Translations under genes and position numbers: made by a program
In this document: one piece after another, positions 56,990-64,000 of the stretch
How positions within the stretch are numbered: position 1 is the first letter of the stretch
How the letters are laid out: every line of letters starts with the position of its first letter
Source: Hominisplanchenecus_A murintestinalis
GTDB lineage: Bacteria > Bacillota > Clostridia > Lachnospirales > Lachnospiraceae
Assembly (NCBI RefSeq): GCF_943193015.1
Contig: NZ_CALPCM010000011.1
Coordinates: forward strand, 1-64,000
Length of the DNA stretch: 64,000 nucleotides
Reading direction: 5' to 3'
The notes under the pieces: model-generated
The model's database searches: none
Seen by the model: only the letters and a program-made list of their open reading frames with translations
What the model was told of the DNA's origin: nothing

Positions 56990-58816
56990 CTAATAGTTTG
57001 GACATCCGTAGCCGTATATTGAGCCGCTCCCGACTGGATAGCTCTGCTGTTTGCAGGCATCCCCAGAGTTGCCCTCCACGGTGTAGACCGTCCCATTCTC
57101 GCATTTCTCTACGATTCCCACATGGTCGATTGAGCCGTCGCTCCCCCAATCAAAGAAAATGAGGTCGCCTGCCTGCGGCTCATAGTTCTTATCCTGCCAT
57201 TGCCCTTTGCCCTTGAACCAGTTCACACCGTCCGAGCAGAGGGAAAATTTCGGGATGATGCCGCTTTCCAGATAGCCGCACTGGTCGGCACACCACGATG
57301 CGAAGCAGGCGCACCATTCCACACGCCCGCCAAAACCGTACCAGCTCCAATAAGGCTGACCGCCCTCGTTGCCGAGCTGCGTCAATGCAACCTCCACAAT
57401 GGCTTGGTTTCCTCCGCTTGTAAACGCCCTCCCGTATGGGTAGTAGCGTAATACATGGGCGGGGTACTGTGTGTCGCCGTACTTCTCCCAACCGAGCCGC
57501 TGTGCCTGCATTGCGGAAAACTCCACCGCATTTGCATAGGAATAGCCGCCGTAGTTGCTCTTTGCCCATGAGATATACCCGTTCCCAAAGTTGTAGCCCT
57601 GCAAGGCGAGCTTGATGCGCTCCATGTCAATCGGGTTCTCCACCTCGGCTGAAACAAGGGCTGCTTTTAATTCCTGCACGCCGCACTCGATGGAATATTC
57701 GGGGTCTTTGATTCCGTTCGGCTCATGGGGGTATCTCTTGTTAAAGCTCCCCTCCGCCGCCTGCATCGGGTCAAGTCCACGTCCACCGCTTTCCTGCATC
57801 ATCACCGCCTTGATAAGCTCCACATATTCGGGGATGCCGTACTGCTTCGCATACTTTTGTATCAGCGGCGTGTAGGCTTCCACTTCCGCACTGACAGGGG
57901 TATAGGAAGTGCTGTCGCTGCCGCCCCCGAACAGGGAAACGGCGCACCCAAGCAGGACGACGATAATGATTATCACAATGGCAATCCAGCCGCCCGCGAT
58001 AAGGGCAGAAATCAACGCTTTTGTCCCCGCTATGATTGCCTTGACCGCCGCAATGGTAGCCTTGACCGTGGCTTTCGTCGCTTCGGCTGTCGCCTTTGCA
58101 GTGGCTTTTGCCGTCTGCGCCGCTTTCTGGGCGGCTTTGGCAGATGCTTTCGCCGTTTTCTGCGCCGCCTTTGCAGTCTGCGACCTGGTCTTAATCGCTG
58201 TCTTGGATGTCGCCTTTGCAGTTTTCACGCCTTTTTCCGTCGCCTTGACCGTCCCTTTTGCTGTGGTCTTGACGGACTTTTCCGCATTTCTGGCGGTTGT
58301 CTTTATCGTCCGCTTTCCCTGTTGTCTGGTCTTTATTAGTGAGTTTGCCGCCGTCTGGGGCGTTTCGGTCTTGACAGGAGTAGAATGAGTAGCAGAAACA
58401 GCGGGACGGCTTGCAGTCCCTTGAACCTCCTGCAAGCCGTCCTGTCCCATTGTACGCATGGCGTTTTGTCCTGCCTTATTCCGCATTGTTTTCTGCTCTG
58501 CGGCTTTCTTCGCCCGCTTTGCCTTAAAGTCGGCGATTTTATCCTTTACTTTACCGATATTCTCTCTTGTGGCTTCGGCGTTTTTCTGCCCCTGCTTATT
58601 GAATTGGTGGATGCCCTCGTCCTTGATACATCCCGAAGCATGGGAAACCTTGTCGGCGGCATATTCCGTGGGGGAATTTTCCTCTGCATAATATCCCTGC
58701 TTCGCCTTGTCCTTTGTCTTAGCGTAAGCGGATTTCATTCGACTGCCTGCTATGGCGGCTTTGTCTAAAGTTTTAATCGTACCTTTGACCGCATCTCTGG
58801 TCTTTATATCAGCCAT
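56990..58816 (-). CDS. conjugation wall hydrolase: lysozyme-like plus CHAP
   Basis: A 608-residue protein. The first ~270 residues are Lys/Ala/Thr-rich repeats (TAKATAKATAEATKATVKAT) and probably cytoplasmic. One membrane helix follows (GWIAIVIIIIVVLLGCAVSL). Outside are a lysozyme/SLT-like domain (YVELIKAVMMQESGGRGLDP MQAAEG; catalytic Glu in QESGG) and a C-terminal CHAP domain (EWCACFASWCADQCGY with Cys, DHVGIVE with His). This is the Tn916 Orf14-type hydrolase, opening the wall for the channel. Domain order is clear; the internal repeats are unusual in length. Confidence 0.9.
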   Translation of the reverse strand: MADIKTRDAVKGTIKTLDKAAIAGSRMKSAYAKTKDKAKQGYYAEENSPTEYAADKVSHASGCIKDEGIHQFNKQGQKNAEATRENIGKVKDKIADFKAKRAKKAAEQKTMRNKAGQNAMRTMGQDGLQEVQGTASRPAVSATHSTPVKTETPQTAANSLIKTRQQGKRTIKTTARNAEKSVKTTAKGTVKATEKGVKTAKATSKTAIKTRSQTAKAAQKTAKASAKAAQKAAQTAKATAKATAEATKATVKATIAAVKAIIAGTKALISALIAGGWIAIVIIIIVVLLGCAVSLFGGGSDSTSYTPVSAEVEAYTPLIQKYAKQYGIPEYVELIKAVMMQESGGRGLDPMQAAEGSFNKRYPHEPNGIKDPEYSIECGVQELKAALVSAEVENPIDMERIKLALQGYNFGNGYISWAKSNYGGYSYANAVEFSAMQAQRLGWEKYGDTQYPAHVLRYYPYGRAFTSGGNQAIVEVALTQLGNEGGQPYWSWYGFGGRVEWCACFASWCADQCGYLESGIIPKFSLCSDGVNWFKGKGQWQDKNYEPQAGDLIFFDWGSDGSIDHVGIVEKCENGTVYTVEGNSGDACKQQSYPVGSGSIYGYGCPNY

Positions 58817-58854
58817 AAAATCCGACCTCCTTTCCCAGAAGATTTGCGGTCATG

Positions 58855-59640
58855 TCAGTCTGCTTTTTTCGCCACCACGGCAAGCCTGCCGTTCTGTGCG
58901 GAGTATTCGCAGGTGGACAGGGTAATGAGCTTATCCCCATATTCAGCGGTCACGCCCGTATCATACAAGGCAAGTTCCTTACACTTCCCGACAAAGGCAT
59001 TAAATTCTTTTTCATTCTCCGCATTGACAAAATCATAGTAGCGGTAGCCCTCCGAGCTGTACGCCACGGTCTTAAAAACAGCAATAATTTCATACTCTGC
59101 CTGCTCCGTGAGGGTGTCAAACTGGATATTCCTGTGTTTCTCATAAAAGCTCTTGGATTTATAATCTTCCAACGCCCCGAACATCCTGCCGCCTTTGATG
59201 TGGTGTCCGTAGATAACCAGATTATCACTTGCCGCAAGGTCGCAGTCCTCTTGGATATACGGCACTCCCAAATCGCTGTATTCCTTTTCAAAGCTGTGCT
59301 TCAGATAGAAATTCGGGCTGTTCCTGCTCTGCATGACGGGGTAGTTGATGCTTGTTCCGTCTATGGCAATCCACCCGACCATATCCTCATTCTGCAAATA
59401 CAGTTCCTTGTACTTTGCAAGAATATCCTCTCCCTCGCTGACGGGCGTATCCTTATCTCTGGGCAGTTCTTCCTCTGGCTCGGCGTTCTCCACGACCTTT
59501 GCAATCTCCGCAAAGGCTTCCGTCTGCTCGTCTATCTGCTGGTAATGGCTATAAATCTTAAAGCCACAAAAAACCGCTGCTCCTAAAAAGGTAACAGCGG
59601 CGGTAATACAGAGAATACATTTATAGTTTTTCAGATTCAT
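58855..59640 (-). CDS. srtB: class B sortase
   Basis: A 261-residue sortase. A membrane helix at residues 8-28 is followed by the class B pattern: DMVGWIAIDGTSINYPVMQS near 87, the catalytic His in LVIYGHHIKGG near 145 and Cys in LITLSTCEYSAQNGRLAVVA near 243, with Arg after it. Class B enzymes recognise NPXTN-like signals; no such substrate is in this window. It follows the tandem-hairpin spacer and precedes the CHAP protein. Confidence 0.85.
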   Translation of the reverse strand: MNLKNYKCILCITAAVTFLGAAVFCGFKIYSHYQQIDEQTEAFAEIAKVVENAEPEEELPRDKDTPVSEGEDILAKYKELYLQNEDMVGWIAIDGTSINYPVMQSRNSPNFYLKHSFEKEYSDLGVPYIQEDCDLAASDNLVIYGHHIKGGRMFGALEDYKSKSFYEKHRNIQFDTLTEQAEYEIIAVFKTVAYSSEGYRYYDFVNAENEKEFNAFVGKCKELALYDTGVTAEYGDKLITLSTCEYSAQNGRLAVVAKKAD

Positions 59641-59664
59641 AAAATATTCCTTTCTTTATTCTGT

Positions 59665-59749
59665 CCTGCTTTCTGGGCATAATGGTATGCCCGCAGGGTG
59701 TTTCTTTGTTCTTGCCCTGCTTTTGGGCATAGAGGTATGCCCGCAGGGT
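59665..59749. repeat. two tandem hairpins, 50-bp period
   Basis: GGGCATA and TATGCCC with CCCTGC/GCAGGG outside them form a stem at 59665-59699 and again at 59715-59749, with few differences. The repeat fills the 132-bp gap between the DUF6075 gene and the sortase. Confidence 0.65.
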
Positions 59750-59772
59750 ATTTCCTTTTTTCTTGTTTTCAG

Positions 59773-60177
59773 CTACCGTGTATGCTCTGCCTGCTTCTTG
59801 GGCGTTGGTAAATCCCTGCAATATTCGGGATACCGTGCCTTGATGCCCTCCATGAAATACGGGGCGAACTCGCAGCAGAACAATTCCTCTGGCGTGAATA
59901 GTTTCTCACGCCCCTCCTCGGCGTAACCGTTCCAGAGGTTAAAGGCAAGGTGGCAGACTTTGACCGTGCCGCTCGTCTGCCAGCCTGCGTGCATCCCCTC
60001 TGGCTTGATGCAGTCCGTCTTAAAATCGAACATGGCGTTGATGTTCTGCCTTGTTTCCCCCGCAATCCCCATCACATAGAAAAACGCCCTGTGATAGCAG
60101 TCGTTGACCTTACACTTTATCATGCTTTCCAGAAAAAAATCACGGTGGGCTGCGTTGCGAAACCTTATCTCCGACAT
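59773..60177 (-). CDS. DUF6075-family protein
   Basis: A 134-residue protein (FRNAAHRDFFLESMIKCKVN DCYHRAFFYVMGI ... LWNGYAEEGREKLFTPEELF) of a family found in Tn916/Tn1549-type transfer modules, function unknown. AGGAGG lies before the ATG at 60177. The start overlaps the end of the methylase gene by 13 bp. Confidence 0.7.
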   Translation of the reverse strand: MSEIRFRNAAHRDFFLESMIKCKVNDCYHRAFFYVMGIAGETRQNINAMFDFKTDCIKPEGMHAGWQTSGTVKVCHLAFNLWNGYAEEGREKLFTPEELFCCEFAPYFMEGIKARYPEYCRDLPTPKKQAEHTR

Positions 60178-60928
60178 AAAAATCCTCCTTTCTCCTGTGC
60201 CGATACGCTGCAAGCCGTTTCTTTTTGCAGCCGTGGCAGAATGATATTCTCCACATAAACTTCATTGATTTCAGAAGCGATAAAGTCACGCCCGTTTTTG
60301 ATGCACTGGACTACCTCGCTCCCAGAGCCTGCAAAGGGGATTACCACTAAATCGCCCGCCCTGCTGCTTGCAAGCAGCATCCGTTCCGCCAGCTTCTCTG
60401 GCTTCTGCGTGGGATGCCCCGTCGCTTCTTTATAATTGGGCATAATCCTCGGAAACTCCCATACGTTCCCGCAGGATTTCCCCTTTGGGTTTTTCCGCTT
60501 GTCTTTTTCGCCGCCCTCATCATACGGGATGCGGACGGCATCAATGTTTATTTCATGCAAGGGGTTACTGTAAAACCACAAGAACTCCGCTTCATTCCGA
60601 TAGGTCGCTTTCGCAGGTCGCCCCGTCCTGTAATTCCAGACAATCAGATTCCGCTTTATCCAGTCAAACTTGTCTAAAACGTGGGTAGAGAGTTTGTCTA
60701 TCATCTGGCAGCTCCCCCAACAGTAAAACGCACCCGTAGGCTTCAAAATCCTATGGCATTCCCCCGCCCACGCCAGACACCATTCCAGATATTCCGAAAC
60801 TGTCTGGAACACAAAATCAAAGTCCCCTTTCATGCGGTAATACGGCGGGTCGGCAATCACTACATCCACGCTTCTGTCTGGAAGTTCCCGCAGCACTTCC
60901 AGACAGTCGGCAGGATAAACACAATTCC

Positions 60929-60933
60929 TTTCC
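60929..60933. repeat. target-site duplication, left copy (TTTCC)
   Basis: Directly abuts the TGT end of the 314-bp element; identical to 61248-61252. Confidence 0.8.
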
Positions 60934-61247
60934 TGTTTCTTGACAATAATAAGTCATACTCCTTTCTCCATTTTGACAATAGATAGTTATACAAACACTG
61001 GATTTGCAAATAAAAATGCCATCGCATGGAACATTCCACGCAACAGCAATACCTCCACCGACAACAAAAAACACTCTTACAACCAATCCATTCAGCGACT
61101 TCACACCAGTATAACTTTTTATTGTAAATACCAGTGCGCCAGTATGAATAATTATTGTAAAATTCACACATGAGCCGCTATTATGGATATTTATTGTAAA
61201 ATATAGCTTTCTATTGTCAGAGTATAACTATTTATTGTAAGTCAACA
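60934..61247. mobile_element. 314-bp non-autonomous Tn7-like mini-element
   Basis: It starts TGTTTCTTGACAATAATAAG and, read from the other end, TGTTGACTTACAATAAATAG. Inside are seven ~20-bp repeats of TTRACAATAxAxAGTTATACT type: two pointing inward from the left (60940-60960, 60973-60993) and five from the right (61220-61240, 61199-61219, 61179-61199, 61140-61160, 61107-61127). The three outermost on the right abut. TTTCC duplicates flank it. The 113-bp core has no gene. TGT/ACA ends, 5-bp duplication and multiple end sites are features of Tn7 and relatives with TnsB/TniA-type transposases; the repeat even shares GACAATAA with the Tn7 site. No transposase is in the window, so it was moved in trans. 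Confidence 0.75.
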
Positions 61248-61252
61248 TTTCC
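61248..61252. repeat. target-site duplication, right copy (TTTCC)
   Basis: Directly abuts the ACA end of the 314-bp element; identical to 60929-60933. Confidence 0.8.
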
Positions 61253-61267
61253 AAAATTGCCATCCTT

Positions 61268-63601
61268 TTAGCACTCCCCAAATTTAGTCGTCATCAGCTT
61301 ATACAGCTTTGTATTGCGTGGGAATTTATTGACGAAAGGCACAAGGGAGCTGCCGACTTTCAATAATCCCTGCCCCGCACCGACATTCGTGATATAGCTC
61401 ATCTGAAGGTCGGAAATGTTAAGGAGCTTCGCAAGCTCGATTCTGTCCGTGGACGCTTGGTTCAGCATGATAATGAACTCGCTGTTGGCAAGCATCGTCC
61501 TCGCCGTATGGCTCTGCAAGAGGTCGTCCACGTTCTGCGTGATTCCTGTGCAGTACGCCCCATACTTACGCACACGCTTCCAGAGGGTAAAAAGGAAGTT
61601 TGCCGAGTATTCGTGCTGAAAGAGCAGGTAAATCTCGTCAATGAAAATAAAGGTGTTCCTGCCTTTCGCCCTGTTCTGGGTGATGCGGTTTAAAATGCTG
61701 TCGAGGACGACGAGCATACCAATAGGCTGTAACTGCTTGCCCAAATCCAGAATGTCGTAGCAGATAAGGCGGCTGTGGGTATCCACGTTCGTATGCTTGG
61801 CAAAGGTGTTGAGTGAGCCGTCCGTGAAAAGCTCAATCGCAAGGGCGATTTCCTGCGCTTCTGGCTCATCCTGCTTTAACAGCTCCTCACGGAAGTCCTG
61901 CAAGGTCGGCGGCGTACCCATATAGTTGCCCTGCTGGTAGTAGCGGTAAACGCTTGCCGTGCAGCGGTCGATGATGGATTTCTGCTTTGCCCCCAGACTT
62001 GCCCCGCCGATAAGTTGCTCGCACAAAGACAAAATAAACTCTGATTTCAAGATGACGGGGTTCGCTCCGTCGCCGTAATCAGAGTTCATGTCCATTGCGT
62101 TGATGTGGTTGTCGCTCGTCGCTGAGATGTGGATAACCTCGCCCTGCATGGCTTTCACAAGAGGGGCGTACTCTCGTTCGGGGTCTATGACCAAGACATC
62201 GGCGTTAGGGTCGGTCAGAATAATGTTTGTCATTTCCTCCTTTGCCGTAAAGGATTTTCCCGCACCCGACACGCCGAGGATAAAGGAATTGCCGTTCAAA
62301 AGATGGCGGCGGTTGGCGATTATCATGTTCTTTGAAATGACGTTCTGCCCGTAATACACGCCGTCCTTATGGTAGATTTCCTGCACACGGAAAGGGATAA
62401 ACACCGCAAGGCTTTCCGTCGTCAGCGTCCTCAACGCATCAATCTTCCTCACGCCGAACGGCAGGGCTGTGTTCAGCCCGTCCATCTGCTGGTACTTCAG
62501 CACGGCAAACTGGCAGAGATGCTTCCTTGCCGTCGTGAGCAGGGCTTCCGTGTCGTTGTCAAGCTGCTCTTTGGTTTCTGCGGTATGCACCATCGTAAGC
62601 ACCGCAAACATCATCCTCTGGTCACGGGTCGTCAAATCATCAAGGAACTCCTTGCTTTCCTTTCTCTGCTGCTCCAAGTCGTAGGGGATGACGGCGGAAA
62701 AATTGTTGTTCTGGTTCTGCTTCCTCTGCCAGTTCGTGATGTTGGTTTCCACGCCAAGCAGACGGTTTTCTACTTCTCTCACGGCTTCATCCGTCGGGAC
62801 AGGCACAACGTCCACGGAGAGCATCATGTTACGGTTTAATTCACAAAGCTCCGCCACCATGCTGTCCTTGATATAGGCTGCGTACTCTCTGAGGAATATC
62901 ACACGCCCGTACCGATTCCCCATCTTAAAATAATCTTTCTCAAACTCAAAGGAGTCGGGGCAGATATAGTCCTTGAAGTCGTGTCCTTTCCGCATGGTCT
63001 GCACCATGTCAAAGGAGAACGCCGTTTCCTCGCCCGTGCGGTAAAAATCATGGAAGATACGCAGCTTGTCGTTAGCGTCCAGTTCCGTACACTTCGAGCC
63101 TAAACGGTTAAAATGCCCGATAAGGTCAGCACCGACACGGGCAAAATAATTCCTCGCTTCCTCAATGTTCTTCTTGCAGACGGAAACCGTCACATATTTA
63201 TCCTGCACGGTGGAGTTTGCCCCCGTTGCTTTATCGAGCAGCATCTTGTTATACTCTTTGCGGTATTTATCCAAATCGTCCTCCGCCATCGGGATTAAGA
63301 TGGTCTGCTCAAAGTCCGCTTTATTGAGCCTGCGATTGTTTATCGTGATTTTCGTGGTCGCCCCGCTATCGAGGGCGTTAAGAAGCTCCGAGTATTCGAG
63401 GAACATCGCTTCCTTGTCCTCACGGCTTGCCACGGCGTAGTTGATGTCCTCAAACTTAAATGTCTTTGCGTATTTGTTCCTGCCCACGAGGAAAATGCCG
63501 TCCTCCCACATGGTCTTTAACGGGATGACCGCCTGCACCGACTTCGGCACGATGAATTTCTCCCTGTCCTGCTTGAACAGCGTTTTCAGCGTCTTAATCA
63601 T
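61268..63601 (-). CDS. VirB4-family conjugation ATPase (ICE-B)
   Basis: A 777-residue ATPase. Walker A is GVSGAGKSFT near residue 445 and Walker B is FIFIDEIYLLF near 654; the N-terminal FIVPKSVQAVIPLKTMWEDG block is typical for the Tn916/Tn1549-type TcpF/VirB4 group. AAGGAGG precedes the ATG, which overlaps the end of prgI. The stop is four bases before the methylase ATG, so the methylase interruption does not touch this frame. It is GC-richer than the van genes. It would power DNA export in ICE-B. Confidence 0.9.
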   Translation of the reverse strand: MIKTLKTLFKQDREKFIVPKSVQAVIPLKTMWEDGIFLVGRNKYAKTFKFEDINYAVASREDKEAMFLEYSELLNALDSGATTKITINNRRLNKADFEQTILIPMAEDDLDKYRKEYNKMLLDKATGANSTVQDKYVTVSVCKKNIEEARNYFARVGADLIGHFNRLGSKCTELDANDKLRIFHDFYRTGEETAFSFDMVQTMRKGHDFKDYICPDSFEFEKDYFKMGNRYGRVIFLREYAAYIKDSMVAELCELNRNMMLSVDVVPVPTDEAVREVENRLLGVETNITNWQRKQNQNNNFSAVIPYDLEQQRKESKEFLDDLTTRDQRMMFAVLTMVHTAETKEQLDNDTEALLTTARKHLCQFAVLKYQQMDGLNTALPFGVRKIDALRTLTTESLAVFIPFRVQEIYHKDGVYYGQNVISKNMIIANRRHLLNGNSFILGVSGAGKSFTAKEEMTNIILTDPNADVLVIDPEREYAPLVKAMQGEVIHISATSDNHINAMDMNSDYGDGANPVILKSEFILSLCEQLIGGASLGAKQKSIIDRCTASVYRYYQQGNYMGTPPTLQDFREELLKQDEPEAQEIALAIELFTDGSLNTFAKHTNVDTHSRLICYDILDLGKQLQPIGMLVVLDSILNRITQNRAKGRNTFIFIDEIYLLFQHEYSANFLFTLWKRVRKYGAYCTGITQNVDDLLQSHTARTMLANSEFIIMLNQASTDRIELAKLLNISDLQMSYITNVGAGQGLLKVGSSLVPFVNKFPRNTKLYKLMTTKFGEC

Positions 63602-64000
63602 AATCTACCTCCTTGCGCTTTCTTGATTTCTTGGGCTGCTTTCGCCCGTCTGTCTTTGTTCTTTTTTTCCTGCGTTTCCCCTTTTTCCGTTTCTTATCCT
63701 GCACGGCGGGCAAGCCTTTCTCATGTGCGTCCAGTGCCTGCTTCATCGCATCGTAATATAAATTCTCTGGGACAAATAAAATCTTCTTCGGCATCAGAAA
63801 CTGCGACTTTATCCATGCCCACACAAACTGCTCGGCGGTCATGCCGTTGTACCTCACAAATCCCATGACCGCAAAAGGGGAAGCCCCCAAGATGCACATC
63901 CAGCTTACTGTTTCCGTCCCGAACCTGCCACGGAGCAGGAAGAACAAGCCGACCGCCACGCCGCAGGCAAGCACGGAAAACAGGAACTGCCGCATCGACA
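63594..64000 (-). CDS. PrgI-family membrane protein (partial, cut by window edge)
   Basis: The C-terminal 135 residues of a PrgI protein: two membrane helices (FLFSVLACGVAVGLFFLL and SWMCILGASPFAVMGFVRYN), then GMTAEQFVWAWIKSQFL and a Lys/Arg-rich tail. The usual N-terminal ~20 residues lie beyond 64000; the ATG at 63995 is internal. Its stop overlaps the virB4 start (VDYD, TAA). It is the VirB3-like part of ICE-B. Confidence 0.8.
   Translation of the reverse strand, partial: SMRQFLFSVLACGVAVGLFFLLRGRFGTETVSWMCILGASPFAVMGFVRYNGMTAEQFVWAWIKSQFLMPKKILFVPENLYYDAMKQALDAHEKGLPAVQDKKRKKGKRRKKRTKTDGRKQPKKSRKRKEVDYD

Larger units (their letters stand above)
60165..61263 (-). pseudogene. DNA methyltransferase gene interrupted by a mini-transposon
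   Basis: The C-terminal 243 codons encode a beta-class DNA methyltransferase: VDVVIADPPYYRMKGD with DPPY, then VVIPFAGSGSEV near the end. The 5' end is separate: ATG at 61263 with AAGG before it, four bases after the VirB4 stop, reads MAILE and is then cut by the 60934-61247 insertion. Removing the insertion and one TTTCC copy gives an unbroken 259-residue frame (MAILERNCVYPADCLEVL...). As it stands only a GTG at 60896 or another weak codon could start it, giving 243 residues that keep both main motifs. Activity is therefore uncertain. Confidence 0.8.

Noticed and set aside
59621..59821. 66-codon frame between DUF6075 and sortase B
   Set aside because: It is read from the twin hairpin repeats and overlaps the start of one gene and the end of another.
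60817..61171. minus-strand frames running through the mini-element
   Set aside because: They join element, flank and methylase in the wrong frame; the open length is incidental.
60940..61240. reading the seven 20-bp repeats as operators of a local regulator
   Set aside because: Terminal TGT/ACA, the exact 5-bp duplication and restoration of the methylase frame fit an insertion much better; an added regulatory effect is still possible.
1..64000. tRNA, rRNA and complete IS elements
   Set aside because: None could be recognised by eye on either strand; a dedicated scan could still find a short one.

Overview
The window reads as low-GC Clostridia DNA, most likely a gut Lachnospiraceae/Oscillospiraceae-type Firmicute. 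The evidence is AGGAGG-type ribosome sites, SpoVG and Spo0A-like genes, sortases, and two conjugative elements of the kind found in gut clostridia. No rRNA, tRNA or CRISPR array was seen. Almost everything is on the minus strand.

Layout: (1) 1-5.2 kb is an accessory patch: a short NIS-siderophore-synthetase-like protein, a beta-lactamase-fold serine hydrolase, a membrane-anchored protein with toroid-like repeats, and an XRE regulator. (2) 5.6-6.8 kb is the scar of an older element, three serine-recombinase pieces truncated at both ends. (3) 6.8-11.5 kb is chromosome-like: alpha/beta hydrolase, SdpI-like protein, two related small proteins, small regulators and a secreted Ig-like/transglutaminase-like protein. 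(4) About 11.6-45.7 kb is a conjugative element (called ICE-A here). Read right to left it has an actin-like ParM with a partner, a 1628-residue LPXTG adhesin, RadC, a toprim primase, a candidate oriT, MobC and a relaxase, a type IV secretion set (PcfB, VirD4, Maff2-type pilin, VirB6-like, PrgI, VirB4, 3D/NlpC hydrolase), an Abi gene with a likely ncRNA leader, a 2409-residue methylase-helicase with a nested tnpV gene, a sortase and a double SpoVG protein. (5) 45.7-46.4 kb has no convincing gene but is rich in hairpins. (6) 46.4 kb to the right edge is a second element (ICE-B): serine recombinase, a MazF-type toxin, a sigma-like factor, a vanG-type D-Ala-D-Ser glycopeptide resistance cluster (vanR, vanS, vanG, vanXY, split vanT), an XRE regulator, then a second transfer module (lysozyme/CHAP, sortase B, DUF6075, DNA methylase, VirB4, PrgI).

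The most striking new observation is a 314-bp gene-less element at 60934-61247. It has TGT...ACA ends, a perfect 5-bp target duplication (TTTCC) and seven ~20-bp repeats, two pointing in from one end and five from the other, as in the TnsB-binding ends of Tn7. It interrupts the ICE-B methylase. Deleting it with one TTTCC restores a start codon with ribosome site and a 259-residue frame. Other points of interest are the tnpV gene inside the methylase-helicase linker, two copies of a hairpin module (one within a six-hairpin array), a probable abiF-type RNA, an attenuator-like leader before the adhesin, and a vanT split into two overlapping genes.

How the parts work together: in each ICE the relaxase/coupling/VirB4 machinery, wall hydrolases and sortase-linked surface proteins would support cell-to-cell transfer. 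The van genes would replace D-Ala-D-Ala termini of peptidoglycan precursors with D-Ala-D-Ser under a VanRS two-component switch. All functions are inferred from motifs read by eye.
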